In this document: piece by piece, positions 33,142 through 42,122 of the stretch
How positions within the stretch are numbered: the first letter of the stretch is position 1
How the letters are laid out: each line of letters opens with the position of its first letter
Source of the DNA: Streptomyces sp. FIT100
Lineage (GTDB): Bacteria; Actinomycetota; Actinomycetes; Streptomycetales; Streptomycetaceae
Length of the DNA: 64,000 bases
Assembly (NCBI RefSeq): GCF_024584805.1
Contig: NZ_CP075715.1
Coordinates: 4,828,526-4,892,525, forward strand
Direction of reading: 5' to 3'
The notes under the pieces: generated by a model
Databases searched by the model: none
What the model was told of the DNA's origin: nothing
What the model saw: the letters and a program-made list of their open reading frames with translations, nothing else
Program-made: the position numbers and the translations under genes

Positions 33142-33212
33142 TGACAGAGCCGATGACAGGGCCGATGACAGGGCCGATGACAGGGCCGATGACCGAGCCG
33201 ATGACAGAGGCG
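33141..33212 (+). repeat. 12-bp repeat carrying serial start codons
   Basis: ATGACAGGGCCG-type units repeat six times at the 5' end of the ABC ATPase gene, so seven in-frame ATG codons occur at 12-bp spacing (33141, 33153, 33165, 33177, 33189, 33201, 33213). Confidence 0.9.
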
Positions 33213-34265
33213 ATGGACAAGCAGCCGCCCGTATTCGCGGTACGCGAGCTGTGGAAGGTCTTCGGACCACGCGCCGGACGGGTGCCCGACACCCCCGAGC
33301 TGGCCGCCCTCAGCCCCGCCGAACTGCGCGCACGCACCGGCTGCACCGGAGCGGTCCAGGACGTCAGCTTCGACGTCCGCCGCGGCGAGGTCTTCGTCGT
33401 CATGGGCCTGTCCGGTTCCGGCAAGTCGACGCTCGTCCGCTGCCTGACCCGGCTGATCGAACCGACGTCAGGATCGATCGCGATCGACGGCGAGGACGTG
33501 CTGTCGATGGACAAGGCCCGGCTGCGCGAGCTGCGCCGGCACCGCGCCGCGATGGTCTTCCAGCACTTCGGACTGCTGCCGCACCGGTCGGTCCTCGACA
33601 ACGTCGCCTACGGCCTGGAGATCCAGGGCATGGGGCGCGCGCAGCGCCGCGCCAAGGCCGCCGAGGTCGTCGCGAAGGTCGGCCTCGACGGCCTCGAACA
33701 CCGCAGGCCCGGTCAGCTCTCCGGCGGTCAGCAGCAGCGTGTGGGACTGGCCCGGGCGCTTGCCGTCGACCCCGAAGTGCTGCTCTTCGACGAGCCGTTC
33801 AGCGCGCTGGACCCGCTCATCCGGCGTGACATGCAGGACGAGGTCGTCCGGCTGCACCGCGAGGAGGGCCGCACGATGGTCTTCATCACCCACGACCTGA
33901 ACGAGGCGCTGCGCCTCGGCGACCGCATCGCCCTGATGCGGGACGGGCGGATCGTGCAGCTCGGCACGCCCGAGGAGATCGTCGGCTCGCCCGCCGACGC
34001 CTACGTAAGGGACTTCGTCCGCGACGTGCCCCGCGAGCAGGTCATGACCGTCCGCACGGCGATGCGCCCGGCGGCCGACGCGGCCGAGGCGGCGTCCGGC
34101 CCGGCGGTCGCCCCCGACGCCACGGTCGCGTCGGCCATCGAGGCGGTCGCCCGCGCGGGTGCCCCGGCGCGCGTGATGGACCAGGGGCGGTGCCTGGGGG
34201 TCGTGGACCAGACCGCGCTGCTGGCCGTGGTGGCAGGGCTGCCGGCCGAGGGGGTGGCGGCGTGA
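33141..34265 (+). CDS. Glycine betaine/proline ABC transporter ATPase
   Basis: 374 residues, ProV/OpuAA type. Walker A GLSGSGKSTLVRC, Q-loop, signature LSGGQQQRVGLARAL, Walker B VLLFDEPFSALD, H-loop FITHDLNEA. The C-terminal 90 residues look like a degenerate CBS region (VASAIEAVARAGAPARVMD), the ionic-strength sensor in OpuA relatives. The start is unusual: six 12-bp repeats give MTEPMTGPMTGPMTGPM and place ATG every four codons (33141 to 33213); GMC stop overlaps the first (TGATG). The conserved protein begins near MDKQPPVFAVREL (33213). Confidence 0.92.
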   Translation: MTEPMTGPMTGPMTGPMTEPMTEAMDKQPPVFAVRELWKVFGPRAGRVPDTPELAALSPAELRARTGCTGAVQDVSFDVRRGEVFVVMGLSGSGKSTLVRCLTRLIEPTSGSIAIDGEDVLSMDKARLRELRRHRAAMVFQHFGLLPHRSVLDNVAYGLEIQGMGRAQRRAKAAEVVAKVGLDGLEHRRPGQLSGGQQQRVGLARALAVDPEVLLFDEPFSALDPLIRRDMQDEVVRLHREEGRTMVFITHDLNEALRLGDRIALMRDGRIVQLGTPEEIVGSPADAYVRDFVRDVPREQVMTVRTAMRPAADAAEAASGPAVAPDATVASAIEAVARAGAPARVMDQGRCLGVVDQTALLAVVAGLPAEGVAA

Positions 34266-34341
34266 GGGCCTTCTCCCCAGCCGGCCCCTTCGGGGGATCC
34301 CCGCCTCGGACACTCACCGCCCCGGCTCGGGGGTGGTGCCG

Positions 34342-36318
34342 ATGAGCGCCGCCGTGGACAGCCTGTCCAAGACGAACACGACGACCACCGCGGCCGGTTC
34401 GGCGGCGTCCCGGCCGCTGTGGCGCCGTCGCAGGGCCCTGGCGGGCGGGGCGGCGGGCGCCGTGGCCCTCGCCGTGGCCGTCGCGCTCGGCGTCGCCCTG
34501 CTCGGCGGAGGCGGTTGGCCCGCCGCGCTCACCGTCGACATCGCGGGGCCGCTCGACGACGCCAACGCCTGGGTGATCGACAACCGCGACACCCACCCGC
34601 TCTTCCTCTACTTCCTCCTCCACCTCTCCAACACGGCCACCGACGCGGTCGACGCGGTCTACCGACTGCTCGACGCGCTCGGCTGGCTCGGCGTCGTCGC
34701 CGCCGGTGTGCTCGGCGCGTGGCGCGCCGCCGGGCTCGGGCTGCGCGGATCGAGGGTCGCGCTGACGGCGCTGGGCGCGCTCGGGGCCTGCGGGCTGCTC
34801 GGGATGTGGGACGCGACGCTGCTCACCATCGCGCTGATGGTGGTCTCGGTCGCCGTCGCGGCGGTGCTGGGCGCGCTGATCGGGCTCCTCGCCGGAGTCT
34901 CCGACCGTGTCGACCGGGCGCTGCGGCCGGTGCTCGACACGATGCAGGTGCTGCCGGCGTTCGCGTATCTGCTGCCGTTCGTGCTGGTCTTCGGCACCGG
35001 CACGCCCGCCGCGCTCTTCTGCACGGTGATCTACGCGGCGCCGCCCATGGCCCGCCTCACCGCGCTCGGCCTGCGCCGCGCCGACCCCGCCGTGCTGGAG
35101 GCGGTCACCTCGCTCGGTGCGAGCGGCAGGCAGCGGCTCTGGACGGCCCGGCTGCCGCTCGCCCGCAGGCAGATGCTGCTCGGTCTCAACCAGACGATCA
35201 TGATGGCGCTGTCGATGGTCGTCATCGCCGCGCTCGTCGGCGCCGGCGGTCTCGGCGAGGAAGTGTACTCGGCGCTGTCGACGACGGACGTGGGCAAGGC
35301 GTTCGCCGCCGGCCTGCCGATCGTGCTGATCGCGATCTGGCTGGACCGTACGACGGCGGCAGCGGGCGACCGTATCGGCGCGCGCACACCGTCCGGGAAC
35401 CGGCTGCTGCACGGCGGCCCCGCCTGGGCGCTGGTCGCGGCGGCGGTCGCCGCCGCGGCGGCCGTGCGCACCACCGCCTGGCCGGACGCGTGGACGTACG
35501 ACATCTCCACCCCCGTCAACAAGGCACAGGAGTGGATCACCGAGAACCTGACCTTCACGGAGGTCTGGGCACGGGAGTTCACGCTCTGGATCCTCAACCC
35601 GCTGCGGGACACGCTGATCTGGCTGCCGTGGTGGTCGGTGCTGCTGCTCGTCGCCGCCACCGCGTGGCTGGTGGGGCGGTGGACCGCCGCGCTCACGGCG
35701 ACCGCCGCGATGGCCGCGATCGGGGTGCTCGGCGTCTGGGCGAAGTCCCTGGACACGCTCTCCCAGGTGCTCGCGGCGCTGGTGGTCACGCTCGTGGTGG
35801 GCTTCCTCGCCGGTGTGCTGTGCGCGCGTGCCGGACGGCTGGAGCGGTGGCTGAGGCCGCTGCTGGACGCGATGCAGACGATGCCGCAGTTCGTGTATCT
35901 GATCCCGGTCGTGGCGCTCTTCGGCGCCACCCGTACGGCGGCGATCGTCGCGGCCGTCGTCTACGCACTGCCCGCCGTCGTACGCATCACCACCCAGGGG
36001 CTGCGCGAGGTCGACTCCGCCGCCCTTGAGGCGTCCCGCTCGCTCGGCGCGTCCACCCGGCAGCAACTGCTCCAGGTGCAGCTCCCGCTGGCCCGCCCGG
36101 CACTGCAACTCGCCGTCAACCAGGGCGTCGTGCTCGTCCTGGCCGTGGTCGTCGTCGGCGGCCTCGTCGGCGGCGGAGCGCTCGGCTACGACGTCGTCAA
36201 GGGCCTCTCCCGCGGCGAGATGGGCATCGGCATGACGGCCGGTATCGCGATCGTCTGCCTCGGGCTCGTCCTGGACCGGATCACCCAGCGGCCGGCCGCC
36301 TCCCCCAAGCACCGCTGA
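34342..36318 (+). CDS. Glycine betaine ABC permease, two ProW domains fused
   Basis: About 658 residues with two complete binding-protein-dependent permease domains in tandem. Each half has an extracellular-type loop and about six spans, and each has its own EAA coupling motif: EAVTSLGASGRQRLWTARLP in the first, EASRSLGASTRQQLLQVQLP in the second. The halves are similar to each other, so the protein alone could form the channel that is normally a dimer. ATG 34342 is preferred over GTG 34333 because GGGGGT lies ahead of it. Located between the ATPase and the binding-protein genes of one operon. Confidence 0.9.
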   Translation: MSAAVDSLSKTNTTTTAAGSAASRPLWRRRRALAGGAAGAVALAVAVALGVALLGGGGWPAALTVDIAGPLDDANAWVIDNRDTHPLFLYFLLHLSNTATDAVDAVYRLLDALGWLGVVAAGVLGAWRAAGLGLRGSRVALTALGALGACGLLGMWDATLLTIALMVVSVAVAAVLGALIGLLAGVSDRVDRALRPVLDTMQVLPAFAYLLPFVLVFGTGTPAALFCTVIYAAPPMARLTALGLRRADPAVLEAVTSLGASGRQRLWTARLPLARRQMLLGLNQTIMMALSMVVIAALVGAGGLGEEVYSALSTTDVGKAFAAGLPIVLIAIWLDRTTAAAGDRIGARTPSGNRLLHGGPAWALVAAAVAAAAAVRTTAWPDAWTYDISTPVNKAQEWITENLTFTEVWAREFTLWILNPLRDTLIWLPWWSVLLLVAATAWLVGRWTAALTATAAMAAIGVLGVWAKSLDTLSQVLAALVVTLVVGFLAGVLCARAGRLERWLRPLLDAMQTMPQFVYLIPVVALFGATRTAAIVAAVVYALPAVVRITTQGLREVDSAALEASRSLGASTRQQLLQVQLPLARPALQLAVNQGVVLVLAVVVVGGLVGGGALGYDVVKGLSRGEMGIGMTAGIAIVCLGLVLDRITQRPAASPKHR

Positions 36319-36349
36319 CCCCCCCACCCATCCTCCCGACAGGAGCACC

Positions 36350-37312
36350 ATGCGTACGTTGCGTACCGTCCCCACCCTTGCCGCGGGCAGCTGCGCCCTC
36401 GGCCTGCTCGCGCTGACCGCCTGCGGCGCCGCCGACACCGGCAAGAGCACCGACGTCGGCGGCGAGAAGACCGTGAAGCTGACCGTCCCCTCCTGGGTCG
36501 GCGCCCAGGCCAACGTGGCCGTGGCCAAGGAGATCCTCGAACAGGAGCTCGGCTACACCGTCAAGACCCAGCAGATGGGCGAGGTGCTGGCCTGGGACGC
36601 GCTGTCCAAGGGCGACACCGACGCGATCCTGGAGGACTGGGGCCACCCGAAGGAGGAGAAGCAGTACGTCGAGACGAAGAAGACCGTCGTCAAGGGCGGC
36701 GATCTCGGCGTGACCGGGCACATCGGCTGGTTCGTGCCGAAGTACTTCGCGGACGAGCACCCCGATGTCACCGACTGGAAGAACCTCGACAAGTACGCCA
36801 AGGAGTTCCGGACCGCGGAGAGCGGGGACAAGGGCGAACTGCTGGAGGGCTCGCCCGACTACGTCACCAACGACGACGCGATCATCGCCAATCTGAAGCT
36901 GGACCTGAAGACGAACTACGCGGGTTCCGAGGCCGCCCAGATCACGGCGATCAAGAAGTACGCGAAGGAGAAGAAGCCCTTCCTGACGTACTGGTGGACC
37001 CCGCAGTGGCTGAACGCCCAGATCGACATGGTCGAGGTCAAGCTGCCCGAGTACAAGGAGGGCTGCGACGCCGACCCGAAGAAGGTCGCGTGCGCCTACC
37101 CGAACACGCCGCTGCAGAAGTTCTTCAACGCGGACTTCGCCAAGAACGGAGGCGAAGCGGCGGAGTTCCTGAAGAACTTCACGTGGACCACCGATCAGCA
37201 GAACGAGGTCGCACTGATGATCGCGGACCAGAAGCTGTCGCCGGAGGCGGCGGCGAAGAAGTGGGTGAAGGCGAACGAGGCGACCTGGAAGGCGTGGCTC
37301 CCCAAGAAGTGA
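36350..37312 (+). CDS. Glycine betaine-binding lipoprotein of ABC importer
   Basis: 320 residues, OpuAC family. Lipoprotein signal with lipobox LTAC (Cys about residue 25). The mature protein carries VKLTVPSWVGAQANVAVAKE, Trp residues spaced as in betaine-cage binding sites (WDALSKGDTDAILEDWGHP, HIGWFVPKYF, TYWWTPQWLN). It captures betaine outside the membrane and hands it to the fused permease. GACAGGAGCACC ahead of ATG. The last gene of the operon; a perfect hairpin follows. Confidence 0.92.
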   Translation: MRTLRTVPTLAAGSCALGLLALTACGAADTGKSTDVGGEKTVKLTVPSWVGAQANVAVAKEILEQELGYTVKTQQMGEVLAWDALSKGDTDAILEDWGHPKEEKQYVETKKTVVKGGDLGVTGHIGWFVPKYFADEHPDVTDWKNLDKYAKEFRTAESGDKGELLEGSPDYVTNDDAIIANLKLDLKTNYAGSEAAQITAIKKYAKEKKPFLTYWWTPQWLNAQIDMVEVKLPEYKEGCDADPKKVACAYPNTPLQKFFNADFAKNGGEAAEFLKNFTWTTDQQNEVALMIADQKLSPEAAAKKWVKANEATWKAWLPKK

Positions 37313-37325
37313 CGCCTCAGCCGTC

Positions 37326-37362
37326 GGCGTCGGAGGGGCTCCGCAGGAGCCCCTCCGACGCC
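37326..37362. terminator. Terminator of the betaine operon
   Basis: GGCGTCGGAGGGGCTCC-GCA-GGAGCCCCTCCGACGCC: a perfect 17-bp stem with a 3-base loop, 14 bp after the binding-protein stop. Confidence 0.95.
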
Positions 37363-37387
37363 GGGCGTCTCGCGAGCGCCGGGCTCG

Positions 37388-37879
37388 TCAGTGGTTCGTG
37401 TACTGGCCCGGCGTGTAGTGGCCCGGGACCATACGGGTGGTCACGGCGAACCTGTTCCATGCGTTGATGACCGTGATCGCGGCGATGAGCTGCGCCAGCT
37501 CCGCCTCGTCGAACTGCTTAGCGGCCCGCTCGTACACCTCGTCCGGGACGAAACCGTTCGTCAGCACGGTCACCGCCTCCGTCAGCTCGATCGCCGCGAT
37601 CTCCCTGGCCGTGTAGAAGTGCCGCGACTCCTCCCACGCGCTGAGCTGGATGATCCGGTCGACCGACTCGCCCGCCGCAAGCGCGTCCTTGGTGTGCATG
37701 TCGAGGCAGAAGGCGCAGTGGTTGAGCTGCGATGCGCGGATCTTCACCAGCTCCAGCAGCGTGGGGTCGACGCCCCGGCGGGCGGCCGCGTCCAGCCTGA
37801 CCATCGCCTTGTAGACCTCGGGGGCGTGCGTGGACCACTCCATGCGCGGGGTGTGCTCGTGATTCGTCTCGTTCGTCAT
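37388..37879 (-). CDS. AhpD-like carboxymuconolactone decarboxylase family protein
   Basis: 163 residues. The core VKIRASQLNHCAFCLDMHTKDAL contains the CxxCxxxH redox centre of AhpD-like alkylhydroperoxidases. Likely a small disulphide-exchanging peroxidase, or a detoxifying enzyme of this family. ATG at 37879 has no ribosome site; with the MocR start only 47 bp away on the opposite strand the mRNA may be leaderless. Divergent pairing with MocR is a common sign of direct control. ATG 37909 in frame is an alternative start. Confidence 0.87.
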   Translation of the reverse strand: MTNETNHEHTPRMEWSTHAPEVYKAMVRLDAAARRGVDPTLLELVKIRASQLNHCAFCLDMHTKDALAAGESVDRIIQLSAWEESRHFYTAREIAAIELTEAVTVLTNGFVPDEVYERAAKQFDEAELAQLIAAITVINAWNRFAVTTRMVPGHYTPGQYTNH

Positions 37880-37926
37880 GGAAGCAAGCCTAGGGAGCAG
37901 ATGGCGCATCGGTATGGTCCACTTCC

Positions 37927-39341
37927 ATGACGGATGACTGGGCCACTTTCGGTGCCGACCTCCATGTCGAGCTGCGCGGTACGGGGCTGCGCACCGGGCT
38001 GATGGACGCCCTGCGGGAGGCCGTACGCAGCGGGCGGCTCACGCCCGGCACCCGGCTGCCCTCGTCCCGCTCCCTCGCCGCCGACCTGGGCATCGCCCGC
38101 AACACCGTCGCCGACGCCTACGCCGAGCTCGTCGCCGAGGGCTGGCTCACCGCCCGCCAGGGCTCGGGCACCCGCGTCGCCCGCCGTGCGACGCCCGGCG
38201 CCCGCCGGCCCGCCCCGGCCGCCGCGCCGCGGCCGAGCCCCGCGCGGAGCCGGCCCGCGTACAGCCTGGTGGCCGGCTCACCGGACCTCGCGTCCTTCCC
38301 GCGCGCGCAATGGCTCAAGGCCGCGCGCCGCGCCCTGACCGCTGCCCCGCACGAAGCCTTCGGCTACGGCGACACCCGCGGGCGCATCGAACTGCGCACC
38401 GCGCTCGCCGGCTACCTGGCGCGGGCGCGCGGGGTCTACGCGGAGCCCGGCAGGATCGTCGTCTGCTCCGGATTCGTCCACGGGCTGATGCTGCTTGCGA
38501 CGGTGCTGCGCAGCCGGCGGGTGCGGGAGGTCGCGGCGGAGTCGTACGGACTCGATCTGCACCGGCGGCGCCTGACGGAGGCGGGGATGCGGCTGCCCGC
38601 GCTGCCCTTCGACGAGCGCGGCACCCGGACCGAGGAGCTGGCCGGGCCGGCGCTGAAGGGCGTCGGCGCGGTGCTGCTCACACCCGCGCACCAGTTCCCC
38701 ATGGGGGTCGCGCTCCAGCCGGACCGGCGGGCCGCCGCCGTCGACTGGGCGCGGCGCACGGACGGGCTGATCCTGGAGGACGACTACGACGGGGAGTTCC
38801 GCTACGACCGCCAGCCCGTCGGCGCGCTCCAGGGCCTCGACCCCGACCGCGTCGTCTATCTCGGCACGGCGAGCAAGGCCCTGGCCCCGGGCCTGCGCGT
38901 GGGCTGGATGGTGCTCCCGGCGGGCCTGGCCGAGGAGGTCGCGGCCGCGAAGGGCGAGTCGGACTGGGCCTCGGGCACGCCGGACCAGCTGACGCTCGCG
39001 GAGTTCATCACCTCGGGCGCGTACGACCGCCAAGTGCGCGCCATGCGGCTGCGCTACCGGCGCCGCCGCGACCAGCTCGTCGCGGCCCTCGCCGAACGCG
39101 CCCCGGAATCCGCGTCAGCGGCATCGCGGCCGGCATGCACGCGGTCCTCGAACTCCCGCCGGGCACGGAGGCATCGGTCGTCCAGGCCGCGGCCTGGCAG
39201 GGCCTGGCCCTGGAGGGCCTCGCCCGCTTCCGGCACCCTGCCGCCCCCGCCACGCGCGACGCCCTCGTCGTCGGCTACGGCACCCCGCCGGACAGCGCCT
39301 GGTCGGGCGCGCTGGACGCGCTGTGCCGGGTCCTGCCGTAG
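37927..39341 (+). pseudogene. MocR/PdxR-type regulator, frameshifted near 39101-39108
   Basis: GntR-type winged helix at residues 12-80 (RLPSSRSLAADLGIARNTVADAY) joined to an aminotransferase-like domain with the PLP lysine in LGTASKALAPGLRVGWM. Up to LAERAP (39100) the frame beginning at 37927 codes; after that conserved sequence continues in another frame as GIRVSGIAAGMHAVLEL to the stop at 39341. Adding one base in CCCCGGAAT would restore one 471-residue protein, so one G appears lost. Without it translation runs on through the following MITE-like repeat. Either a real inactivation or a read error. The intact protein would probably control the AhpD-like gene. Confidence 0.88.
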
Positions 39342-39364
39342 GGGCCGTCCTCGCCCGGGCCCTG

Positions 39365-39413
39365 GCGTCGAAGTCCCGTCTGCCCCGCGGGCGGACGACG
39401 CCACTTCGACGAC
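39365..39413. repeat. Short palindromic relative of the MITE-like element
   Basis: GCGTCGAAGTCCCGTCTGCCC ... GGGCGGACGACGCCACTTCGACG: ends GTCGAAGT/ACTTCGAC are inverted. It shares AGTCCCGTCTGCCC and GGGCGGACGACGCCACT with the two ends of the element at 47699-47967, as though the interior had been deleted. Immediately precedes the full element. Confidence 0.7.
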
Positions 39414-39420
39414 AGGCGCT

Positions 39421-39637
39421 GGGTCGTGTCTTCACAGTCGCGTCTGCCCGGCGGTGTCTGGCACGCGCTCCCAGAGCTCGCGCCTGGGAGGTGGGCCACC
39501 CCCGTGGCCCTTCGGGCACGGGAGGTGCCCCACCGCAAGGACTTCCTCCTCCGCCTTGCGATCGCACGCACCAGACGCCGCCGGGCCCGCCCTTCGGGCG
39601 GACGAGGCTGCGGACGAGGCTATTGAAGACACTCCCT
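39421..39637. mobile_element. MITE-like element, copy A (about 217 bp)
   Basis: Left end GGGTCGTGTCTTCACAGT (from 39421); right end TGAAGACACTCCC, its inverted partner. No ORF of transposase type. The inside contains GCTCCCAGAGC...GCGCCTGGGAGGTG and CCCGTGGCCCTTCGGGCACGGGAGGTG palindromes, and CGCCTTGCGATCGCACGCACCAG. Very similar to copy B (47699-47967). The right boundary CTAG supplies the stop codon of the convergent membrane gene. Confidence 0.8.
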
Positions 39638-40496
39638 AGGACCGGACCCCCGCGTCCTGCTCGGACGGGAGCTCGCCGAAGCGCGCCAGCACCAGCGCCC
39701 CTCCCACCGAGACCGCGAAACCCGTGATCGCCAGCCAGCCCAGCCCCTCCCGCGTGCGGTCGCCGAGCCACACCACGCCGACCGCCGACGGCAGCAGGGT
39801 CTCCGCCAGCACCAGGCCCGCCGTGGCCGTGGTCACCGAGCCGTGCGCGAAGGCCGACGTCAGCAGCAGGAACGCCGCCGCGCCGCCGAGCAGCAGCGCG
39901 TACAGCGCCGGGCTCGTGAAGTCCACCGAGTCCAGCAGCCGCACCGCCACTTCGGGCACCCCGAAGCCGATACCGGCACCCAGTCCCAGGACCAGCGCCC
40001 GGGCGCGGCCCGGCAGCCTGCCCGCCGCCGCGCCGACCAGCAGGACGACGACCGCCGTGCCGAGCAGCGCCCACTGCAGCGCGGGCGGCGCGGGGGTGCT
40101 GCCCTCCGGGCCCGAGGCGAGGCCGAGCATGCCGAGACCCGCACAGACCACGGCGACCGCGGTCCACTCGGTGCGGCTGAGCCGCACCGACAGCACCCGC
40201 GTCGCGGCGACCGCGGTCACCGCGAGGCTCGCGGCGAGCGCCGCGCTCACCGCGTAGATCGGGATCAGCCGCAGCGCCACGATCTGGAGCGCGAACCCTG
40301 CCCCGTCCAGGGCGAGTCCGACGGCGTAGCGCCACTGCCGCACCGCCCGCAGGAAGAGCGCGGGGTCGACCCCGGGGGCCCCGGCCCCGTCCGCCGGGCC
40401 CCGAGCGACCACGGCGCGGGCGGCGACCGCCTGGAAGACGGTGGCCAGTCCGTAGCAGACCGACGCGGCCATCGCGCAGACCATCCCAAAGAACAC
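39636..40496 (-). CDS. DMT/EamA-type membrane transporter
   Basis: 286 residues with about nine or ten membrane spans and no large loops (VCYGLATVFQAVAARAVVAR, WALLGTAVVVLLVGAAAG, ALYALLLGGAAAFLLLTSAF, GWLAITGFAVSVGGALVLARF), resembling drug/metabolite-type EamA exporters. GTG start at 40496 reads GTG-TTC-TTT-GGG-ATG; a TAGAGT -10 motif is so close that the message could be leaderless. The TAG stop lies in the boundary of the MITE-like element, so the original end may have been altered. Substrate unknown. Confidence 0.75.
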   Translation of the reverse strand: MFFGMVCAMAASVCYGLATVFQAVAARAVVARGPADGAGAPGVDPALFLRAVRQWRYAVGLALDGAGFALQIVALRLIPIYAVSAALAASLAVTAVAATRVLSVRLSRTEWTAVAVVCAGLGMLGLASGPEGSTPAPPALQWALLGTAVVVLLVGAAAGRLPGRARALVLGLGAGIGFGVPEVAVRLLDSVDFTSPALYALLLGGAAAFLLLTSAFAHGSVTTATAGLVLAETLLPSAVGVVWLGDRTREGLGWLAITGFAVSVGGALVLARFGELPSEQDAGVRS

Positions 40497-40625
40497 AAAG
40501 CGACTCTAGTTCGGGAACGTTCGTGGACCGGCCTTACGGCGGGTCGGCGCGGCCATCTAATGTGTGCGGCGATTCGTTCGCAGGCTTGATGTGTACACGG
40601 AACACGACAACGGGGAGGCCGGGAG

Positions 40626-40907
40626 ATGGCGCGGCGCAGGCTGAGGTCGGGCACAGTGGTGCTCGGCGGGATGGGGATGCTGGCGGCGACGCTGACGTCC
40701 TGCGGCTCGGAGCCCGACGAGCGGTGCGTCGACCCGGTGACCTACGAGGTGCTGCCGGACTACGAGTGCGATGACGACGACGGTTCCGGCTCCGGCCGCT
40801 ACTACTACGGCGGCAGCATCCGCAACGGCAAGGTCTCGGGCGGCAGCTACGACAAGGCCGCCGTCGACACCGGAGGCTTCGGCTCCTCCGGATCCTCCGG
40901 CGGCTGA
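40626..40907 (+). CDS. Small lipoprotein paired with YgiC-like gene
   Basis: 93 residues. RRRLRSGTVVLGGMGMLAATLTSC is a lipoprotein signal, lipobox LTSC. The mature part is acidic (YEVLPDYECDDDDGSGS) then Tyr/Gly/Ser-rich (RYYYGGSIRNGKVSGGSYD). GGGGAGGCCGGGAG gives a strong ribosome site. It lies 30 bp before the ATP-grasp gene. In E. coli a DUF1190 lipoprotein (YgiB) is next to the homologous YgiC; this short protein may be the actinobacterial counterpart, although sequence similarity is not clear to me. Confidence 0.75.
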   Translation: MARRRLRSGTVVLGGMGMLAATLTSCGSEPDERCVDPVTYEVLPDYECDDDDGSGSGRYYYGGSIRNGKVSGGSYDKAAVDTGGFGSSGSSGG

Positions 40908-40937
40908 GCCCGGCACGGTCCAGGAACACACGCGCCG

Positions 40938-42119
40938 ATGAAACGTCACACCATCGACCCGCGCCCCGGCTGGCAGGAGACCGTCGAGGAGCAGGGCCTG
41001 ATCTATCCGCTCACCCGCTTCCCGGACGGCTCGCTGCGTCCGTACTGGGACGAGAGCGCCTACTACGAGTTCTCGCTGCCCGAGGTCGAGGCGCTGGAGG
41101 AGGTCGTCGAGGAACTGCACGCCATGTGCCTGGCCGCGGCCGCGCACATCGTGGAGCACGACCGCTTCGCCGACCTCGGCATCACCGACCCCCGACTGGC
41201 CCGAAGGGTCGCCCAGTCCTGGCGGCGCCGCGCCGAACTGCCCTCCATCTACGGGCGGTTCGACCTGCGCTACGACGGCACAGGGCCGGCCAAGATGCTG
41301 GAGTACAACGCCGACACGCCCACCTCGCTGGTCGAGGCGGCGAGCCCGCAGTGGTTCTGGATGGAGGAGCGCTTTCCCGGCGCCGACCAGTGGAACTCCC
41401 TGCACGAGCGGCTCGTCGACGCCTGGAAGCGGCAGGCCCCGCTGCTGCCGCCCGGCCCCGTCCACTTCGTCCACTCCGACGGCGACGAACTGGGCGAGGA
41501 CCTGATGACGGTCGCGTATCTGCGCGAGACCGCTCAGCAGGCCGGGCTCTCCACCGAGGCGCTGTCGGTGGAGCGGATCGGCTGGGACCGGCTGTCCGGG
41601 CGGTTCGTGGACGACCGGCTGCGCTTCATCCGCAGCTGCTTCAAGCTCTATCCGTGGGAGTGGCTGACGACCGACCGCTTCGGCCCGCACGTCCTCGACA
41701 CCCTGGACAACGGCGGCGGCACCGGCACCACCTGCTGGATCGAGCCCGCCTGGAAGATGCTGCTCTCCAACAAGGCCCTGCTGGCCGTGTTGTGGGAGCT
41801 CTACCCCGGGCACCCGAACCTGCTGCCCGCCTATCTCGACGGTCCGCGTGAACTCGCCGAGCGGGGCGGCTTCGTGGCCAAGCCGCTCCTCGGCCGCGAG
41901 GGCGCGGGTGTCACCGTGCACGGGCCGGGCGAGCCGCCCGTCGTACGCGAAGAACCCTATTGCTACCAGGAGTTGGCCCCGCTGCCCGACTTCGACGGCA
42001 ACCGGGTCGTGCTGGGGGCCTGGGTCGTCGAGAACGAGGCTGCGGGGCTCGGCATCCGCGAGTCCTCCGGCCTCGTCACCGACGAGTACGCCCGCTTCCT
42101 CCCGCATGTGATCCTCTAG
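40938..42119 (+). CDS. YgiC-type glutathionylspermidine synthase-like ATP-grasp protein
   Basis: 393 residues. The start RPGWQETVEEQGLIYPLTRFPDG, GRFDLRYDGTGPAKMLEYNADTP (with the acidic Mg-ATP ligands) and FVAKPLLGREGAGVTV are signatures of the C-terminal synthetase domain of glutathionylspermidine synthase. The amidase half is absent, as in YgiC and YjfC. Since Streptomyces make mycothiol and not glutathione, the real substrate must differ; an ATP-dependent amide ligase acting on an unknown amine is the best guess. Forms a pair with the lipoprotein gene upstream. The gene is followed by a 500-bp repeat-filled region. Confidence 0.9.
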   Translation: MKRHTIDPRPGWQETVEEQGLIYPLTRFPDGSLRPYWDESAYYEFSLPEVEALEEVVEELHAMCLAAAAHIVEHDRFADLGITDPRLARRVAQSWRRRAELPSIYGRFDLRYDGTGPAKMLEYNADTPTSLVEAASPQWFWMEERFPGADQWNSLHERLVDAWKRQAPLLPPGPVHFVHSDGDELGEDLMTVAYLRETAQQAGLSTEALSVERIGWDRLSGRFVDDRLRFIRSCFKLYPWEWLTTDRFGPHVLDTLDNGGGTGTTCWIEPAWKMLLSNKALLAVLWELYPGHPNLLPAYLDGPRELAERGGFVAKPLLGREGAGVTVHGPGEPPVVREEPYCYQELAPLPDFDGNRVVLGAWVVENEAAGLGIRESSGLVTDEYARFLPHVIL

Positions 42120-42122
42120 GCC

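Noticed and set aside
34042..36528. 828-codon ORF antisense to the betaine permease
   Set aside because: Hydrophilic Arg/His/Gln-rich shadow of a membrane-protein gene; typical high-GC artefact.
39421..39637. Degraded insertion sequence with transposase
   Set aside because: Too short, and no frame in the element resembles a transposase; classed as MITE-like.
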